64,000 bases of DNA from Taklimakanibacter albus (GCF_016595235.1 NZ_JAENHL010000004.1:26233-90232); one strand, 5' to 3'; shown: positions 16,543 to 26,738, numbered from the stretch's first letter. Numbers and translations: made by a program. The notes: generated by a model from the letters alone, not told the origin.

Positions 16543-17457
16543 TCACACCGCTCCGGCCTGTTCCAAAATGGCATATTCTTTGGCAAGACGATCGAGCAGA
16601 GCACGGACCGACGGCAGCAGCCCGCGCCGCGAGGGGAAGGCCGCATGGATGATGCCTGAGCGCGGCGCCCAGCCCGGCAGCACATCGACCAGACGTCCGG
16701 CGCGCAGATCCTCTTGCACGACGAAGGTGGGCAGCTGACAGACGCCGACGCCCTGAAGCGTCGCCAGCTTGAGCGCCACCATGTCCTCGGTCACGAAGCG
16801 TGGCCGGTGGCGGACGATGCTCATGGCGCCATCGGCATCTTCGAGCCGCCATTCATGTTCCGGGCGCGCCGGTTCCCAGGCGAGGCTCGGCAGCAGAGCG
16901 AGATCCGCCGGCACGAGCGCGCGCGGCAAGTCCTTGACGATTGCCGGCGCCGCCACCAGCCGCTGCGTGCTTTCCGCCAGCTTGCGGATCACCAGATCAC
17001 TGTCCTCGAGCGGCGGAAAACGCACTCTGATCGCCAGATCGAACCCCTCGCGGATGACATCGACGCGCCGGTTGGTGCTTTCGAGCTGTATGTTCACCTT
17101 CGGACAATCGGCCACAAAACGTGCGATGATCTCGCCGAGATGAAAATAGATGACCGATGAGGGACAGGCCAGCCGCACCGTCCCTTGTGGCTCGGATCTC
17201 ATCCGGTCGATGGCTTCTTGCGCCGCATCCGCCTCGACCATCATCGCCACGCAATGCTGGTAATATTCGCGACCGATCTCGGTGACCGCGAAACGCCGCG
17301 TCGAGCGCTGGATCAGTCGGACCCCGAGGCGCTCCTCGAGCAGACCGATACGCCGGCTGAGCCTGGAGCGCGGCATGCCGAGTTTGCGGGCGGCGGCCGC
17401 GAAGCCGTTCTGCTCCACGACATCGACGAAGAAACGGAGGTCGTTGAGGTCCTGCAT
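16543..17457 (-). CDS. LysR family transcriptional regulator
   Basis: This protein of about 304 residues has an N-terminal winged HTH (LRFFVDVVEQNGFAAAARKLGMPRSRLSRRIGLLEERLG; residues about 5-60) and a periplasmic-binding-protein-like effector domain. The ATG at 17457 is preferred to a TTG 6 bases upstream. It is divergent from the pirin-ycaC operon, and the palindrome TGTCCT-N6-AGGACA sits in the shared region on top of its own promoter (minus-strand TATAAT at 17483-17488). It most likely represses itself and controls the divergent operon. Confidence 0.9.
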   Translation of the reverse strand: MQDLNDLRFFVDVVEQNGFAAAARKLGMPRSRLSRRIGLLEERLGVRLIQRSTRRFAVTEIGREYYQHCVAMMVEADAAQEAIDRMRSEPQGTVRLACPSSVIYFHLGEIIARFVADCPKVNIQLESTNRRVDVIREGFDLAIRVRFPPLEDSDLVIRKLAESTQRLVAAPAIVKDLPRALVPADLALLPSLAWEPARPEHEWRLEDADGAMSIVRHRPRFVTEDMVALKLATLQGVGVCQLPTFVVQEDLRAGRLVDVLPGWAPRSGIIHAAFPSRRGLLPSVRALLDRLAKEYAILEQAGAV

Positions 17458-17464
17458 GGCCAAT

Positions 17465-17482
17465 TGTCCTAAATTCAGGACA
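17465..17482. promoter_or_regulatory. LysR operator in the divergent LysR/pirin region
   Basis: TGTCCT (17465-17470) and AGGACA (17477-17482) form a perfect inverted repeat with a 6-bp spacer. It sits directly downstream of a minus-strand TATAAT (17483-17488). Confidence 0.6.
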
Positions 17483-17575
17483 TTATAGCCCGAGAAGGCT
17501 GTCTACCGCCAGATTTGGTGCAGCCATATGTTCTCCGTACCACGATCCCTCAGGGATCCCGCAAGGAGACATCAG

Positions 17576-18448
17576 ATGAGAAAGATCTTAGGAATTTACG
17601 GCGGCACCCGGCCCCACTGGGTCGGCGACGGCTTTCCGGTCCGCTCCCTCTTCTCGCATGCGAGCCATGGCGAGCATATGAGCCCCTTCCTGCTCCTCGA
17701 TTATGCCGGCCCGGCCAGGTTCGAGCCGACGGATCAGCCGCGCGGCGTCGGTGTCCATCCCCATAAGGGCTTCGAGACGGTGACCATCGTTTATGAGGGC
17801 GAGGTCGAGCACCGCGACTCGACTGGCCGCGGCGGCGTCATCGGCCCCGGCGACGTGCAGTGGATGACCGCCGCCAATGGCATCCTGCATGAGGAATTCC
17901 ATTCCAAGGCCTTCACCGCCAAGGGTGGCACGCTGGAAATGGTGCAGCTCTGGGTCAATCTTCCCGCCTGCGACAAGATGGCGACGCCTGGTTATCAGGC
18001 CCTGCTCGCCGGCGACATTCCCTCGGTCGCGCTCGCCGGCGGTGCCGGCACGCTGCGTGTCATCGCCGGCGACTATCAGGGCCACAAGGGCCCGGCGCAC
18101 ACCTTCACGCCGATCGATGTGTGGGATGTTTCACTCAAGCGCGGCAAGCGCGCCGAGCTGACGCTGCCCGAAGGCCGCACGCTGGCGGTCATCGTGTTGA
18201 AGGGTTCGGTCCGCGTCAATGACGACACCACCGCCGGTGAGGCGCAGTTCGCCCTATTCGACCGTGCGGGCGGCGCCATCGCGATCGCGGCCGACGGTGA
18301 CGCTCAGCTGCTCGTCCTGAGCGGCGAGCCGATCGACGAACCCGTCGTCATGCATGGCCCCTTCGTCATGAACAGCGTGGACGAAATCCGCCAGGCCATC
18401 ACCGATTTCCAGAGCGGCCGCTTCGGGTCGATCACGGAAAACGCCTAA
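17576..18448 (+). CDS. pirin family protein
   Basis: This 290-residue bicupin starts at MRKILGIYGG with AAGGAGA upstream. The N-terminal cupin carries the conserved metal-binding elements HPHKGFETVTIVYEGEVEHRD and the later GILHEEFH, giving the His3-Glu iron site of pirins. Bacterial pirins may act as quercetinases or as redox-sensitive partners. It heads an operon with two isochorismatase-like hydrolases (23 bp and 9 bp gaps) divergent from a LysR gene, an arrangement suggesting response to quinone, flavonoid or electrophile stress. Confidence 0.9.
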   Translation: MRKILGIYGGTRPHWVGDGFPVRSLFSHASHGEHMSPFLLLDYAGPARFEPTDQPRGVGVHPHKGFETVTIVYEGEVEHRDSTGRGGVIGPGDVQWMTAANGILHEEFHSKAFTAKGGTLEMVQLWVNLPACDKMATPGYQALLAGDIPSVALAGGAGTLRVIAGDYQGHKGPAHTFTPIDVWDVSLKRGKRAELTLPEGRTLAVIVLKGSVRVNDDTTAGEAQFALFDRAGGAIAIAADGDAQLLVLSGEPIDEPVVMHGPFVMNSVDEIRQAITDFQSGRFGSITENA

Positions 18449-18471
18449 GCCACAACCCAAGGAGAATGACT

Positions 18472-19098
18472 ATGTCCAAGACTTACAAGCGTCTCGACAA
18501 GGACCAGGCAGCGGTGCTGCTGGTCGACCATCAGACCGGGCTCCTGTCGCTGGTGCGCGACATCGATCCCGACAAGTTCAAGAACAACGTGCTGGCACTT
18601 GCCGATCTCGCCCGCTATTTCAAGCTGCCGACGATCCTGACCACCAGCTTCGAGGACGGGCCGAACGGTCCGCTGGTGCCTGAGCTCAAGGCGACGTTCC
18701 CCGACGCGCCCTTCATCCCGCGCCCCGGCCAGATCAATGCCTGGGACAATGAGGATTTCGTCAAGGCGATCAAGGCGACTGGCAAGAAGCAGCTGATCAT
18801 CGCCGGCGTCGTGACCGAAGTCTGCGTCGCCTTCCCGGCGCTCTCGGCCCTGGCCGAAGGCTTCGACGTCTTCGTCGTCACCGACGCGTCGGGCACCTTC
18901 AACGAGATCACGCGGCACTCGGCCTGGGATCGGATGTCGGCGGCCGGTGCCCAGCTCATGACCTGGTTCGGCGTCGCCTGTGAGCTGCATCGCGACTGGC
19001 GCAACGATGTCGAGGGTCTCGGCACGCTCTTCGCCAACCACATCCCGGATTATCGCAACCTGATGACCAGCTATTCGATGCTGGCGTTGAAGAAATAG
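18472..19098 (+). CDS. ycaC: YcaC-like isochorismatase family hydrolase
   Basis: This 208-residue protein is very close to E. coli YcaC: VLLVDHQTGLLSLVRDI with D19, the stretch GQINAWDNEDFVKAIKATG, and the nucleophile C118 in VVTEVCVAFPAL. The start at 18472 is chosen because AGGAGA is spaced properly for it (an ATG 6 bases earlier lies within the SD spacing). The family hydrolyses amide or ester bonds of small molecules; the substrate of YcaC is unknown. It is the middle gene of the pirin operon and is followed by a paralogue. Confidence 0.9.
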   Translation: MSKTYKRLDKDQAAVLLVDHQTGLLSLVRDIDPDKFKNNVLALADLARYFKLPTILTTSFEDGPNGPLVPELKATFPDAPFIPRPGQINAWDNEDFVKAIKATGKKQLIIAGVVTEVCVAFPALSALAEGFDVFVVTDASGTFNEITRHSAWDRMSAAGAQLMTWFGVACELHRDWRNDVEGLGTLFANHIPDYRNLMTSYSMLALKK

Positions 19099-19107
19099 GA
19101 GACCATC

Positions 19108-19782
<675 letters not shown>

Positions 19783-19833
19783 TGAAAACAGACGGCCATG
19801 GCGACGACCCATGGCCGCATTCTACATTGCACC

Positions 19834-20916
19834 TTACGGCACGACGGTCGTGAACAGATAGACCGCGAAAATGACGAGATGAACCGCGCCTTGCAACACG
19901 GTCGTCCGTCCGGTGCCGAGCGACAAGGTGGCGACCAGCAGCGACAGCGCCAGCAGCACCATGCCTTTGTGATCGAGCCCCAGCACCAGCGTCCATCCAG
20001 TGGCGACCGCCACCATCGCCACCGCCGGAATGGTGAGCCCGATCGAGGCCAGTGCCGAGCCGAGCGCCAGATTGAGGCTCGTCTGCAGACGGTTGTACCG
20101 GGCGGCCTTCAGCGCCGCGACGCTTTCGGGGAGAAGCACGATGGCGGCGATGATGATGCCGACGACGGCCTTGGGCGCCCCTGCCGCCGAGACGGCGGCT
20201 TCGATCGTGGGCGACAGCGCCTTGGCGAGCAGCACGACGGCGCCGAGGCAGATGATGAGAAGTCCGCCGCTGAACAGCGCGGTGCTGCGGCTCGGCGGCG
20301 GTGCATGCGCCGCCTCGTCACGTGCCGCTTGGCCTTCCGGCAGGAAATAGTCGCGGTGCCGCACTGTCTGCACCAGCACGAAGGCGCCATAGAGCGTCAG
20401 CGAGGCGATCGCGATCATGATGAGCTGGCCCGGCGAATAGATCGGCCCCGCGACCGTCGTCGTCGCATTGGGCAGAATCAGCGTGATGACCGACATGGCG
20501 GCAAGCGTCGCCAGCGCGGCGTTGACGCCATAAAGCCCGAAGGCCTGCTCGCCATGGCGCGATCCGCCGACCAGAAGGCAGATGCCCACCATGCCGTTGA
20601 GGATGATCATGATGGCGGCGAAGATCGTGTCGCGCGCCAGCGCCGCCGTCGTCTCGCCGCCCGCCAGCATCAGCGAAACGATGAGCGCCACCTCGATCAC
20701 CGTCACCGCCAGCGCCAGCACCAGCGTGCCGAACGGTTCGCCGACCCGATGGGCGACGACCTCGGCGTGATGCACCGCCGCCAGCACGCAGGCGACGAGC
20801 CCGGCGCCAATCGCAATGTCATACAGCGGATGCGAGAAGCCGAGCGACACGGCAAGCAGCAGCCAGCCCGCAATCGGGCTGAGCCAGGTCCAGATGGGCA
20901 GATAGTCGCGCAGCAT
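19834..20916 (-). CDS. chaA: calcium/proton antiporter, ChaA type
   Basis: This inner membrane cation exchanger of about 360 residues has 10-11 predicted helices. Two alpha repeats carry the conserved acidic motifs, HRVGEPFGTLVLALAVTVIEVALIVSLML in the first half and LLPESVAALKAARYNRLQTSLNLALGSALASIGLT in the second, typical of the CaCA superfamily. The start at 20916 (ATG) is chosen over the TTG two codons earlier. The methyltransferase gene ends 21 bp upstream on the same strand, so the two may be co-transcribed. It is convergent with the pirin operon. Confidence 0.9.
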   Translation of the reverse strand: MLRDYLPIWTWLSPIAGWLLLAVSLGFSHPLYDIAIGAGLVACVLAAVHHAEVVAHRVGEPFGTLVLALAVTVIEVALIVSLMLAGGETTAALARDTIFAAIMIILNGMVGICLLVGGSRHGEQAFGLYGVNAALATLAAMSVITLILPNATTTVAGPIYSPGQLIMIAIASLTLYGAFVLVQTVRHRDYFLPEGQAARDEAAHAPPPSRSTALFSGGLLIICLGAVVLLAKALSPTIEAAVSAAGAPKAVVGIIIAAIVLLPESVAALKAARYNRLQTSLNLALGSALASIGLTIPAVAMVAVATGWTLVLGLDHKGMVLLALSLLVATLSLGTGRTTVLQGAVHLVIFAVYLFTTVVP

Positions 20917-20937
20917 GATCAATCCGTTCTTCGAGGC

Positions 20938-21474
20938 TTAAGACAATCCACAGGTGAGGCAGAGAAGCGGAGCGCCGTCATCTTTCTGGACAGTCTTCGT
21001 GACCGTCAAGCCCGAACCCGCGAGCTTTTCCCGGACGAGGTCGGCAATCCGGCTCCGCTGTATCGCCGCCGGTGGTTCATAGAAGAGAAAAAGCCTGCCC
21101 GCCTTCTTCAACAATTTCCTGACGACCGGCAGCTCAGCTCGGGGATCGGTCCAGAACACATTGACGTTGATGGCGAAGACCTTGTCGAACGGGCCGTCGG
21201 CGCTGCCCAGATCGGCCAGCGCCGCGTGGCGGAAGAGCGCCTTGCCGGTCGTTTCCCAGTCCCGGCCTGTTTTACGGGCCACGGCGATGCCGGTGGCCGA
21301 GCGGTCGATGGCGAGGATGCGCCCGCTCTTCAGGCAGGGCACAATCAGGGATACCGCCAGACCCTTGCCGCACCCGACCTCGAGCAGCTCATCTGAAGGC
21401 CGGACCGCCAGGGTCTCGACCGCCCAGCCGATTCGTTCGGGGATCCTGGATGCCATTCCGCCACTATCGCCCAT
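20938..21474 (-). CDS. class I SAM-dependent methyltransferase
   Basis: This protein of about 178 residues has the SAM-binding motif I (ELLEVGCGKGLAVSLIV), the acidic residue after strand 2 (ILAIDRSA) and the motif IV region (FDKVFAINVNVFWTDP). Possible starts are ATGs at 21474 and 21456; neither has a strong SD. Methyltransferases of this size act on small molecules. It is divergent from the secreted caspase gene and upstream of the chaA-like gene. Confidence 0.8.
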   Translation of the reverse strand: MGDSGGMASRIPERIGWAVETLAVRPSDELLEVGCGKGLAVSLIVPCLKSGRILAIDRSATGIAVARKTGRDWETTGKALFRHAALADLGSADGPFDKVFAINVNVFWTDPRAELPVVRKLLKKAGRLFLFYEPPAAIQRSRIADLVREKLAGSGLTVTKTVQKDDGAPLLCLTCGLS

Positions 21475-21666
21475 CCGCCTGGCCAACGGAACGTCTCAAA
21501 TCCGGCCGCCTTTGTCCGTTCTGCCGCCACAAAGCCGGGCGATAAGTAACTTGCCCAAAGGGCACAGAGCATTAGAATTGCCGGGTGGTGCCGCTCATGT
21601 GATGAACGGCCCGCTGCATGTTTGATACATCCCGATTCCTTCCACAGCCTTGGTGCGATAACCCCC

Positions 21667-23904
21667 ATGATGAAGAAGTACCTGATGGCCGGCACGGCGA
21701 GTGCCCTCCTCGCCCTCACCGCTTTGCCCAATCTGGCCGAGGCCAAGACGCGGATGCTGCTGATCGGCGTCGCCGATTACAATGAGGATTCGGGAATCCG
21801 CGACCTTCTGGGCCCCCGCAACGATGTTTCCATCATGTGGCGGCTGTTCAAGTCGCGCGGCGTCGATCCCAAGGATATTACCGTGCTGAGCGACGGCATT
21901 CCGGAAGGCGCCGAATATCCGGCCATGAACGGACCGGCCACCATCGAGAACATCCGCGCCGCCTTCGACAAGATCGCCGCCGAGACCGGGCCCGAAGACG
22001 ACTTCATCTTCTATTATTCGGGCCACGGCACGCGCCAGCCGGACAACGATCCCGCCGCCGAGATCGAGCCTGAGGCCGACGGCTACGACCAGGTCCTGCT
22101 GCCGTCCAATACCGGCCCCTATGACCCGACTGGCGGCGGCATCAAGAACGCCCTCGTCGATGACGAATTGGGCCAGAAGCTCGACGCCATCCGCGCCAAG
22201 GGCAGCTTCGTCTGGGCGATCATCGATTCCTGCAATTCCGGCACGGTGACCCGCGGCGACAGCGTCACCCGCTCGATCGATCCGGCGACGCTCGGCGTCC
22301 CCGACAAGCCCGCGGCGACCACGGCCAATGCCACACGCGGCGGCACTCGCAAAGGCGCCCTTAGCGTCACCAATCAGAGCGACCTCGTCGGCTTCTATGC
22401 GGTCGATGCCTTCGACGAGGCGATCGAGCGCCCCTTCACCGGCTACAGCCTGCCGATGGTGGGTGACGGCAAGACCCAGCGCATGGGCGTCTTCACCAAC
22501 GCGCTCCATCACGCACTGACCCAGGGCACGGCGCAGACCTTCGCCGATCTGGCGCGTGAGATCTCCGCCGACCTGCAGACCGACCGCTCGGGCGGGCGCG
22601 TGCCGCAGCCGGTCTTCGACGGCGTGCTCGACCGCGCCGTTCCGGGCACCGCCAGCAAGGGCCCACGCCTCATCACCTCGATCATCACCGATGACACGGT
22701 GGCGGTGCCGCAGGGGGTGCTGCACGGCTTCGAGGAAGGCTCGAAGGTCGAGCTCTATGCGCCGGGCAAGAGCGACGCACCGGTCGGCAAGGCCATTATT
22801 GTAAGCGCCGAAGCCGCCTCGAGCCAGGCCGGCAACATCGTCTGGACGGATGGCGCTCAGAAGATCACCTCCGGCCCGATCACGGTGAGACTCACCGAAC
22901 AGGCGGTGAGCTTCCGCTATGCTGTATCGCCGCCGCCCGCCGACGACCTCAAGGCCGGCGCGGAATCCGACACCGTGTCCAAGGCAGTCGATCTCGCTTT
23001 CGGCAAGGAGTCGGGCGCGGCCGAGATCGGCATCAATATGGGTGAACCGGGCAATCCCGACGGCGACGTGCTGCTCAGGGCCCAGAACGGCCGCTTGTGG
23101 ATCATGCGTCCCGACCGACCGCTCGACACCAAAGCGGGAAGCTTCGGCGAGACGCCATCGATCGCGATCGGCGACGATCCGCAAAAGCTCGCCGAGAAGG
23201 TCAAGCAGGCGGTATGGTCGCTGTCGCGCGCCGAGAAGTTGATCCGCTTCGCCTCCTCGGTCGGCTCATCGCAGGATCCCAATACCGACCGGCCGGAGAT
23301 CACCGCCACCATCGAGCGCAAGGGCGACAAGAGCTCTGATCCGGCAAGCACCTGCGCCAAGCCCGACAAGAACGCGCAAGGCAAGCCGCTCGCCGCCTTC
23401 TCACCGCAAGGCGTCGGCAATTGCGACACGGTGCGCTTCAAGATCTCCAACGAGACGGACCAGACCTATTACATCGCTGCCTTTTACGTCGATGCGCTGG
23501 GCGGCGTGATGCCGCTGTCGAGCCAGGACAAAGCGCGTGGCTGCGTGCGCACGCTTTATTCGGGATCGGGTGAGGTCACCTATACGATCCAGATCAACAC
23601 CTGGGATGCGAAGGACAAGCGCCCGGCGGCGATCGGCACCGAGAATGCGGTGATCCTCGCCATCCCGCAGGACGCTTCGAAGATCGCCCCCAGCATGTGC
23701 TCGCTGATCCAGCCGACCTTGTCGGCGATGCAGCAGACCCGCAGTGTCGAATCGGCGACCCGGGGCTCTCCACAGGCCAAATCGCTCAAGAATCTTCTGG
23801 GCGGCATCACCGGCTCGGCGACGCGCGGCGTGACCACTTATGAAGATGAAGCGGGCGGCCCGGCAATGACTTCGAGCCTGTTCACCTTCGACGTGCGCCC
23901 GTAA
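21667..23904 (+). CDS. secreted caspase-like (C14 family) peptidase with C-terminal DUF4384-like region
   Basis: This 745-residue protein has a signal peptide (cleavage near residue 26, NLAEA), a caspase domain at about residues 28-340 with the dyad His120 (FYYSGHGT) and Cys189 (AIIDSCNSGT), and a long C-terminal part. The C-terminal region (about 585-690: DTVRFKISNETDQTYYIAAF, GVMPLSSQDKARGC) resembles DUF4384-type domains often attached to bacterial caspases. The dyad is intact, so it should be an active orthocaspase acting in the periplasm, likely after Arg or Lys. It is monocistronic and ends at a stem-loop shared with the convergent L,D-transpeptidase gene. Confidence 0.88.
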   Translation: MMKKYLMAGTASALLALTALPNLAEAKTRMLLIGVADYNEDSGIRDLLGPRNDVSIMWRLFKSRGVDPKDITVLSDGIPEGAEYPAMNGPATIENIRAAFDKIAAETGPEDDFIFYYSGHGTRQPDNDPAAEIEPEADGYDQVLLPSNTGPYDPTGGGIKNALVDDELGQKLDAIRAKGSFVWAIIDSCNSGTVTRGDSVTRSIDPATLGVPDKPAATTANATRGGTRKGALSVTNQSDLVGFYAVDAFDEAIERPFTGYSLPMVGDGKTQRMGVFTNALHHALTQGTAQTFADLAREISADLQTDRSGGRVPQPVFDGVLDRAVPGTASKGPRLITSIITDDTVAVPQGVLHGFEEGSKVELYAPGKSDAPVGKAIIVSAEAASSQAGNIVWTDGAQKITSGPITVRLTEQAVSFRYAVSPPPADDLKAGAESDTVSKAVDLAFGKESGAAEIGINMGEPGNPDGDVLLRAQNGRLWIMRPDRPLDTKAGSFGETPSIAIGDDPQKLAEKVKQAVWSLSRAEKLIRFASSVGSSQDPNTDRPEITATIERKGDKSSDPASTCAKPDKNAQGKPLAAFSPQGVGNCDTVRFKISNETDQTYYIAAFYVDALGGVMPLSSQDKARGCVRTLYSGSGEVTYTIQINTWDAKDKRPAAIGTENAVILAIPQDASKIAPSMCSLIQPTLSAMQQTRSVESATRGSPQAKSLKNLLGGITGSATRGVTTYEDEAGGPAMTSSLFTFDVRP

Positions 23905-23926
23905 CAAACGGCGCACGACCTCATCC

Positions 23927-23958
23927 ATCACTTCAGGTCTGCGCGACCTGAAGTGGTG
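23927..23958. terminator. bidirectional stem-loop between convergent caspase and L,D-transpeptidase genes
   Basis: CACTTCAGGTC (23929-23939) and GACCTGAAGTG (23945-23955) form an 11-bp perfect stem with loop TGCGC, extendable by a G-U pair and two more pairs. There is no clear T-run. The core is nearly the same as that of the palindrome at 61012-61042. Confidence 0.6.
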
Positions 23959-23971
23959 ATGCAGGCAGATT

Positions 23972-24682
23972 TCAGTTCAGGTTGAAATTGCGCTTCACGA
24001 TCTGCGCCTTCGGCTTGATCGTCTCTTCGCGCGCCTGGAGCTGCGGTGCCGGATTCACTGGCTTCGGGGTCGGATTTCGCGATCCCTTCTGCTTGACGAC
24101 GACTTGGGCGCCCGGCTTCACGCGCTCATAGAGATCGGCGACATCGACATTGAGAAGACGGATGCAGCCCGAGGAGACCGCTTTGCCGATGGAGCGCGGA
24201 TCGGCGGTGCCATGGATCCGGTAGAGGGTATCGACCTTGCCCTGGAACAGATAAAGCGCCCTGGCGCCGAGCGGATTGGTCGGGCCGCCCGGCATGCCAT
24301 TCGCCCATCTGGCGGCGTTGGCGTCGCGCTTCACCATTTCGGCGGGCGGCGTCCAGCGCGGCCATTTCTGCTTCCACCGCACATCGGCTCGGCCCGACCA
24401 GGAAAAGCCCTGGCGGCCGACGCCGATGCCATAGCGCAACGCCTCGCCATTGGGCTGCACCAGATAGAGATAGCGGTTGGCCGTATCGACCACGATGGTG
24501 CCCGGCTTCTCCGGACCCGAATAGCTCACCGCCTGGCGACGAAACTTCTCCGGCACCAGATTGGCGTCGGATTCATCGATAGGGAATTGCTCGTCGGGAT
24601 GTGTAATGGCGAGTGCGGCCGGCGCGCCGAGCGCGCAAGCGCCGAAGAGAGTCGAAAATCTGAGCATTTGCCGGCGATTCAT
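23972..24682 (-). CDS. L,D-transpeptidase (ErfK/YbiS type), exported
   Basis: This 236-residue protein has a Tat-like or Sec signal (MNRRQMLRFSTLFGACALGAP) and a YkuD catalytic domain at about residues 60-190. His157 (YRIHGTADP) and the nucleophile Cys173 (SSGCIRLLNVDVADLY) are intact. A basic, proline-rich tail follows. Such enzymes make 3-3 crosslinks in peptidoglycan or attach proteins to it. It acts in the periplasm, convergent with the caspase gene. Confidence 0.92.
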   Translation of the reverse strand: MNRRQMLRFSTLFGACALGAPAALAITHPDEQFPIDESDANLVPEKFRRQAVSYSGPEKPGTIVVDTANRYLYLVQPNGEALRYGIGVGRQGFSWSGRADVRWKQKWPRWTPPAEMVKRDANAARWANGMPGGPTNPLGARALYLFQGKVDTLYRIHGTADPRSIGKAVSSGCIRLLNVDVADLYERVKPGAQVVVKQKGSRNPTPKPVNPAPQLQAREETIKPKAQIVKRNFNLN

Positions 24683-24966
24683 GAGGCACCTTGAGATTGA
24701 TTCCGGTCCTCAGAACTAGCCGGAATAGATTCAAGAGTCTTTATCCCGGCGTGTCGCGGGGCGACATCACAACGATTTGATATTTCGCGATTATTACGTG
24801 TGGAGATGGTGGCGCGGCGGCCAGAGCAGGAAGGCTCGCGCAGATCGACAACAGCACATTCGGCGGGTAGCTCGGGGCTCTTGGCCCATACACCATCCTC
24901 CAACTGGACAATATGCCCCTACGGCAGTCGGGTGTATAGTGAAGCTTCTCTCGATGGGAGGACAGC
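24683..24966. other. intergenic region, no gene recognised
   Basis: This divergent promoter region lies between the L,D-transpeptidase and NTF2-like genes. It contains a locally AT-rich stretch around 24770-24800 but no clear palindrome, RNA gene or repeat. Short reading frames here look like chance. Confidence 0.5.
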
Positions 24967-25872
24967 ATGGCGACCAGGATCGTAAACGACGTGAGGTCCC
25001 ATTACCGCGCCTGGGACGAAGGCAAGGGCACGACGAGCGAACGCTTCCTCGAGCTCTTGGCCGACGATGCGACCTTCCGGTCGATCGGCGGCGGCGCGAA
25101 GGTCATGGAGTTCACCCGCTCCCACAAGGCCAAGGACAATGTCCGCGCCTATTTCGCCGAGCTGGCGCGTGATTGGCAGATGCTCTTCTACAATGTCAGC
25201 ACGCTTCTGGTGCAGGACGACACCATCGCGGTCGTCTGCGAATGCGCCTGGAAGCACAAGCACACCGGCAAGACCGTCCACACGCCGAAGCTCGACGTCA
25301 TCCGCATCAAGGACGGCAAGATCGTCGACTTCTACGAGTTCTTCGACAATCACCAGGCATTTTCCGCCTGCTCCACCGAAGGCGTGTGCTCGGCCCCCGC
25401 CGATCCGACGCCCTTCAACGGCACCGGCCCATCGCGTCTCGAGACCGGCATCACCGTCGCGACACGCGCCAATGTGAAAACGCTCAAGCATCTCTATGCG
25501 CAATGGGCTGAGACGAAAGGCGCCAGCGCGCAATCGATCATGGAGATTCTCGCCCCCAATGTCGTCTGGGGCTCGCTCTCGGCCGGCGCCTATCCCCTGG
25601 CTTTTCTGCGCACAGGCCGCAGCCGCGACGAGGTGGGCGACTATTTTCGCGGCCTCGCCGAAAGCTTCTCGATGAACTATTACGACGCGAGGGAGTATGT
25701 CGCCGCCGGCCCCTATGTGCTGATGCTGGGCGAAGTCTCTTTCACCAACAAGATAACCGGCAAGTCCTTCGTGTCGCCCAAGGCCGATCTCTGGCGCTTC
25801 GCCGGCGGCAAGGTGGTGGAGTTCTACGAGTATTTCGACACGGCCGCGGTGATGGCGACGACGAACGACTAG
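24967..25872 (+). CDS. tandem NTF2-like (SnoaL-like) domain protein
   Basis: This 301-residue soluble protein is built of two NTF2-like domains: residues about 1-135 (VNDVRSHYRAWDEGKG to GKIVDFYEFFDNHQAF) and about 165-298 (TRANVKTLKHLYAQWAETKG to GKVVEFYEYFDTAAVM). The halves align over their ends, so this is an internal duplication. Each half forms an alpha+beta cone that can host a small-molecule pocket. No signal peptide is seen. The stop shares a CTAG with the stop of the convergent gene. Confidence 0.8.
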   Translation: MATRIVNDVRSHYRAWDEGKGTTSERFLELLADDATFRSIGGGAKVMEFTRSHKAKDNVRAYFAELARDWQMLFYNVSTLLVQDDTIAVVCECAWKHKHTGKTVHTPKLDVIRIKDGKIVDFYEFFDNHQAFSACSTEGVCSAPADPTPFNGTGPSRLETGITVATRANVKTLKHLYAQWAETKGASAQSIMEILAPNVVWGSLSAGAYPLAFLRTGRSRDEVGDYFRGLAESFSMNYYDAREYVAAGPYVLMLGEVSFTNKITGKSFVSPKADLWRFAGGKVVEFYEYFDTAAVMATTND

Positions 25873-26729
25873 CGCTCTCTCGGCAACCACCCCTTCCCCA
25901 GAGCCACAATAAGGCCGGCTACCGTTTCGTTTTGCGGCAGCGCCCGCAATTGGCGGACCGCCTCGAAGCGCCAGGCGCCGTTATCGCGACCAGCGATCCA
26001 CACAGCGGCGATCTCACCATTCGTGTCGCGCGCCTTGACCTTGTCCGGCACCTTCGGCAATGCCTTCTTCACCTCGAAGGCGACGCGCAGTTTGCGCTTC
26101 TTGGCATCGATGATCGTCACCGCAAATTTGCTGGCTGCCATCGCATCGGCGGTGATCGTGATCTCACGTGCGTCCTGGGTAAGGGTCTTGCCATTGCCGA
26201 TCTTCACGCTGAACGGCCCCTCACCGCCGGTCCAGTCCAAGCGTATCGGCTCGCCGCCGGCTAGGATATAATTGCGCCCGCGCACCGCGAGCGGCACCTT
26301 GATCGCCTCCCCGGTCTCGGCGCCTTTCGACACCAGCACCGAGAAGGAATCGTCGTCCCCTCTTCCGGCCAGGATGGCGACGATCTGCTCGATGATGGTG
26401 AACGAGTCATCGCCGCTCGCCATCTCGCCGGCGATGTCCTTGCGCATGAGCTTGCCGGAGATGACGAGATTGCCCTCGCGCGCCAGACTCAACGTGATCT
26501 TGCTCGTCTCGTCGCGGATGAAGACGGAATCACCGTCAAAGATCGGCATCAGGAGCTTGGGCTGGAGCTCGACGCCTTTGCGCACCACGACGGTGCCCTT
26601 TTCGGCGTCAGCGCCTTTCAGCTCATAGGCCATGATGTAACCGGCCGGCCGGACGTCCTGGGCCTGCGACGGCGCCACCGTGATGAGAACACCCAGAACG
26701 ATCAGAAGATAAGCGAGTACCCGCGCCAC
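25869..26729 (-). CDS. exported protein with weak FecR-like features, partner of the CHASE2 gene
   Basis: This 286-residue protein has a signal peptide (MARVLAYLLIVLGVLITVAPSQAQ). Residues about 35-75 (GTVVVRKGVELQPKLLMPIFDGDSVFI... then KITLSLA) resemble the opening of FecR domains, where an early beta strand is followed by GD and a graded beta sheet. The remainder is beta-rich and unrecognised. It starts 9 bp after the CHASE2 gene stop, so they are in one operon. FecR-like and CHASE2 proteins are often neighbours, and I infer a joint periplasmic sensing role. Confidence 0.6.
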   Translation of the reverse strand: MARVLAYLLIVLGVLITVAPSQAQDVRPAGYIMAYELKGADAEKGTVVVRKGVELQPKLLMPIFDGDSVFIRDETSKITLSLAREGNLVISGKLMRKDIAGEMASGDDSFTIIEQIVAILAGRGDDDSFSVLVSKGAETGEAIKVPLAVRGRNYILAGGEPIRLDWTGGEGPFSVKIGNGKTLTQDAREITITADAMAASKFAVTIIDAKKRKLRVAFEVKKALPKVPDKVKARDTNGEIAAVWIAGRDNGAWRFEAVRQLRALPQNETVAGLIVALGKGWLPRER

Positions 26730-26738
26730 GATCGGCTC

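Noticed and set aside
19798..21396. Long plus-strand frame opposite the antiporter and methyltransferase genes
   Set aside because: It is rich in Arg, Gln, His and Asp with no domain, while the minus-strand genes are clear.
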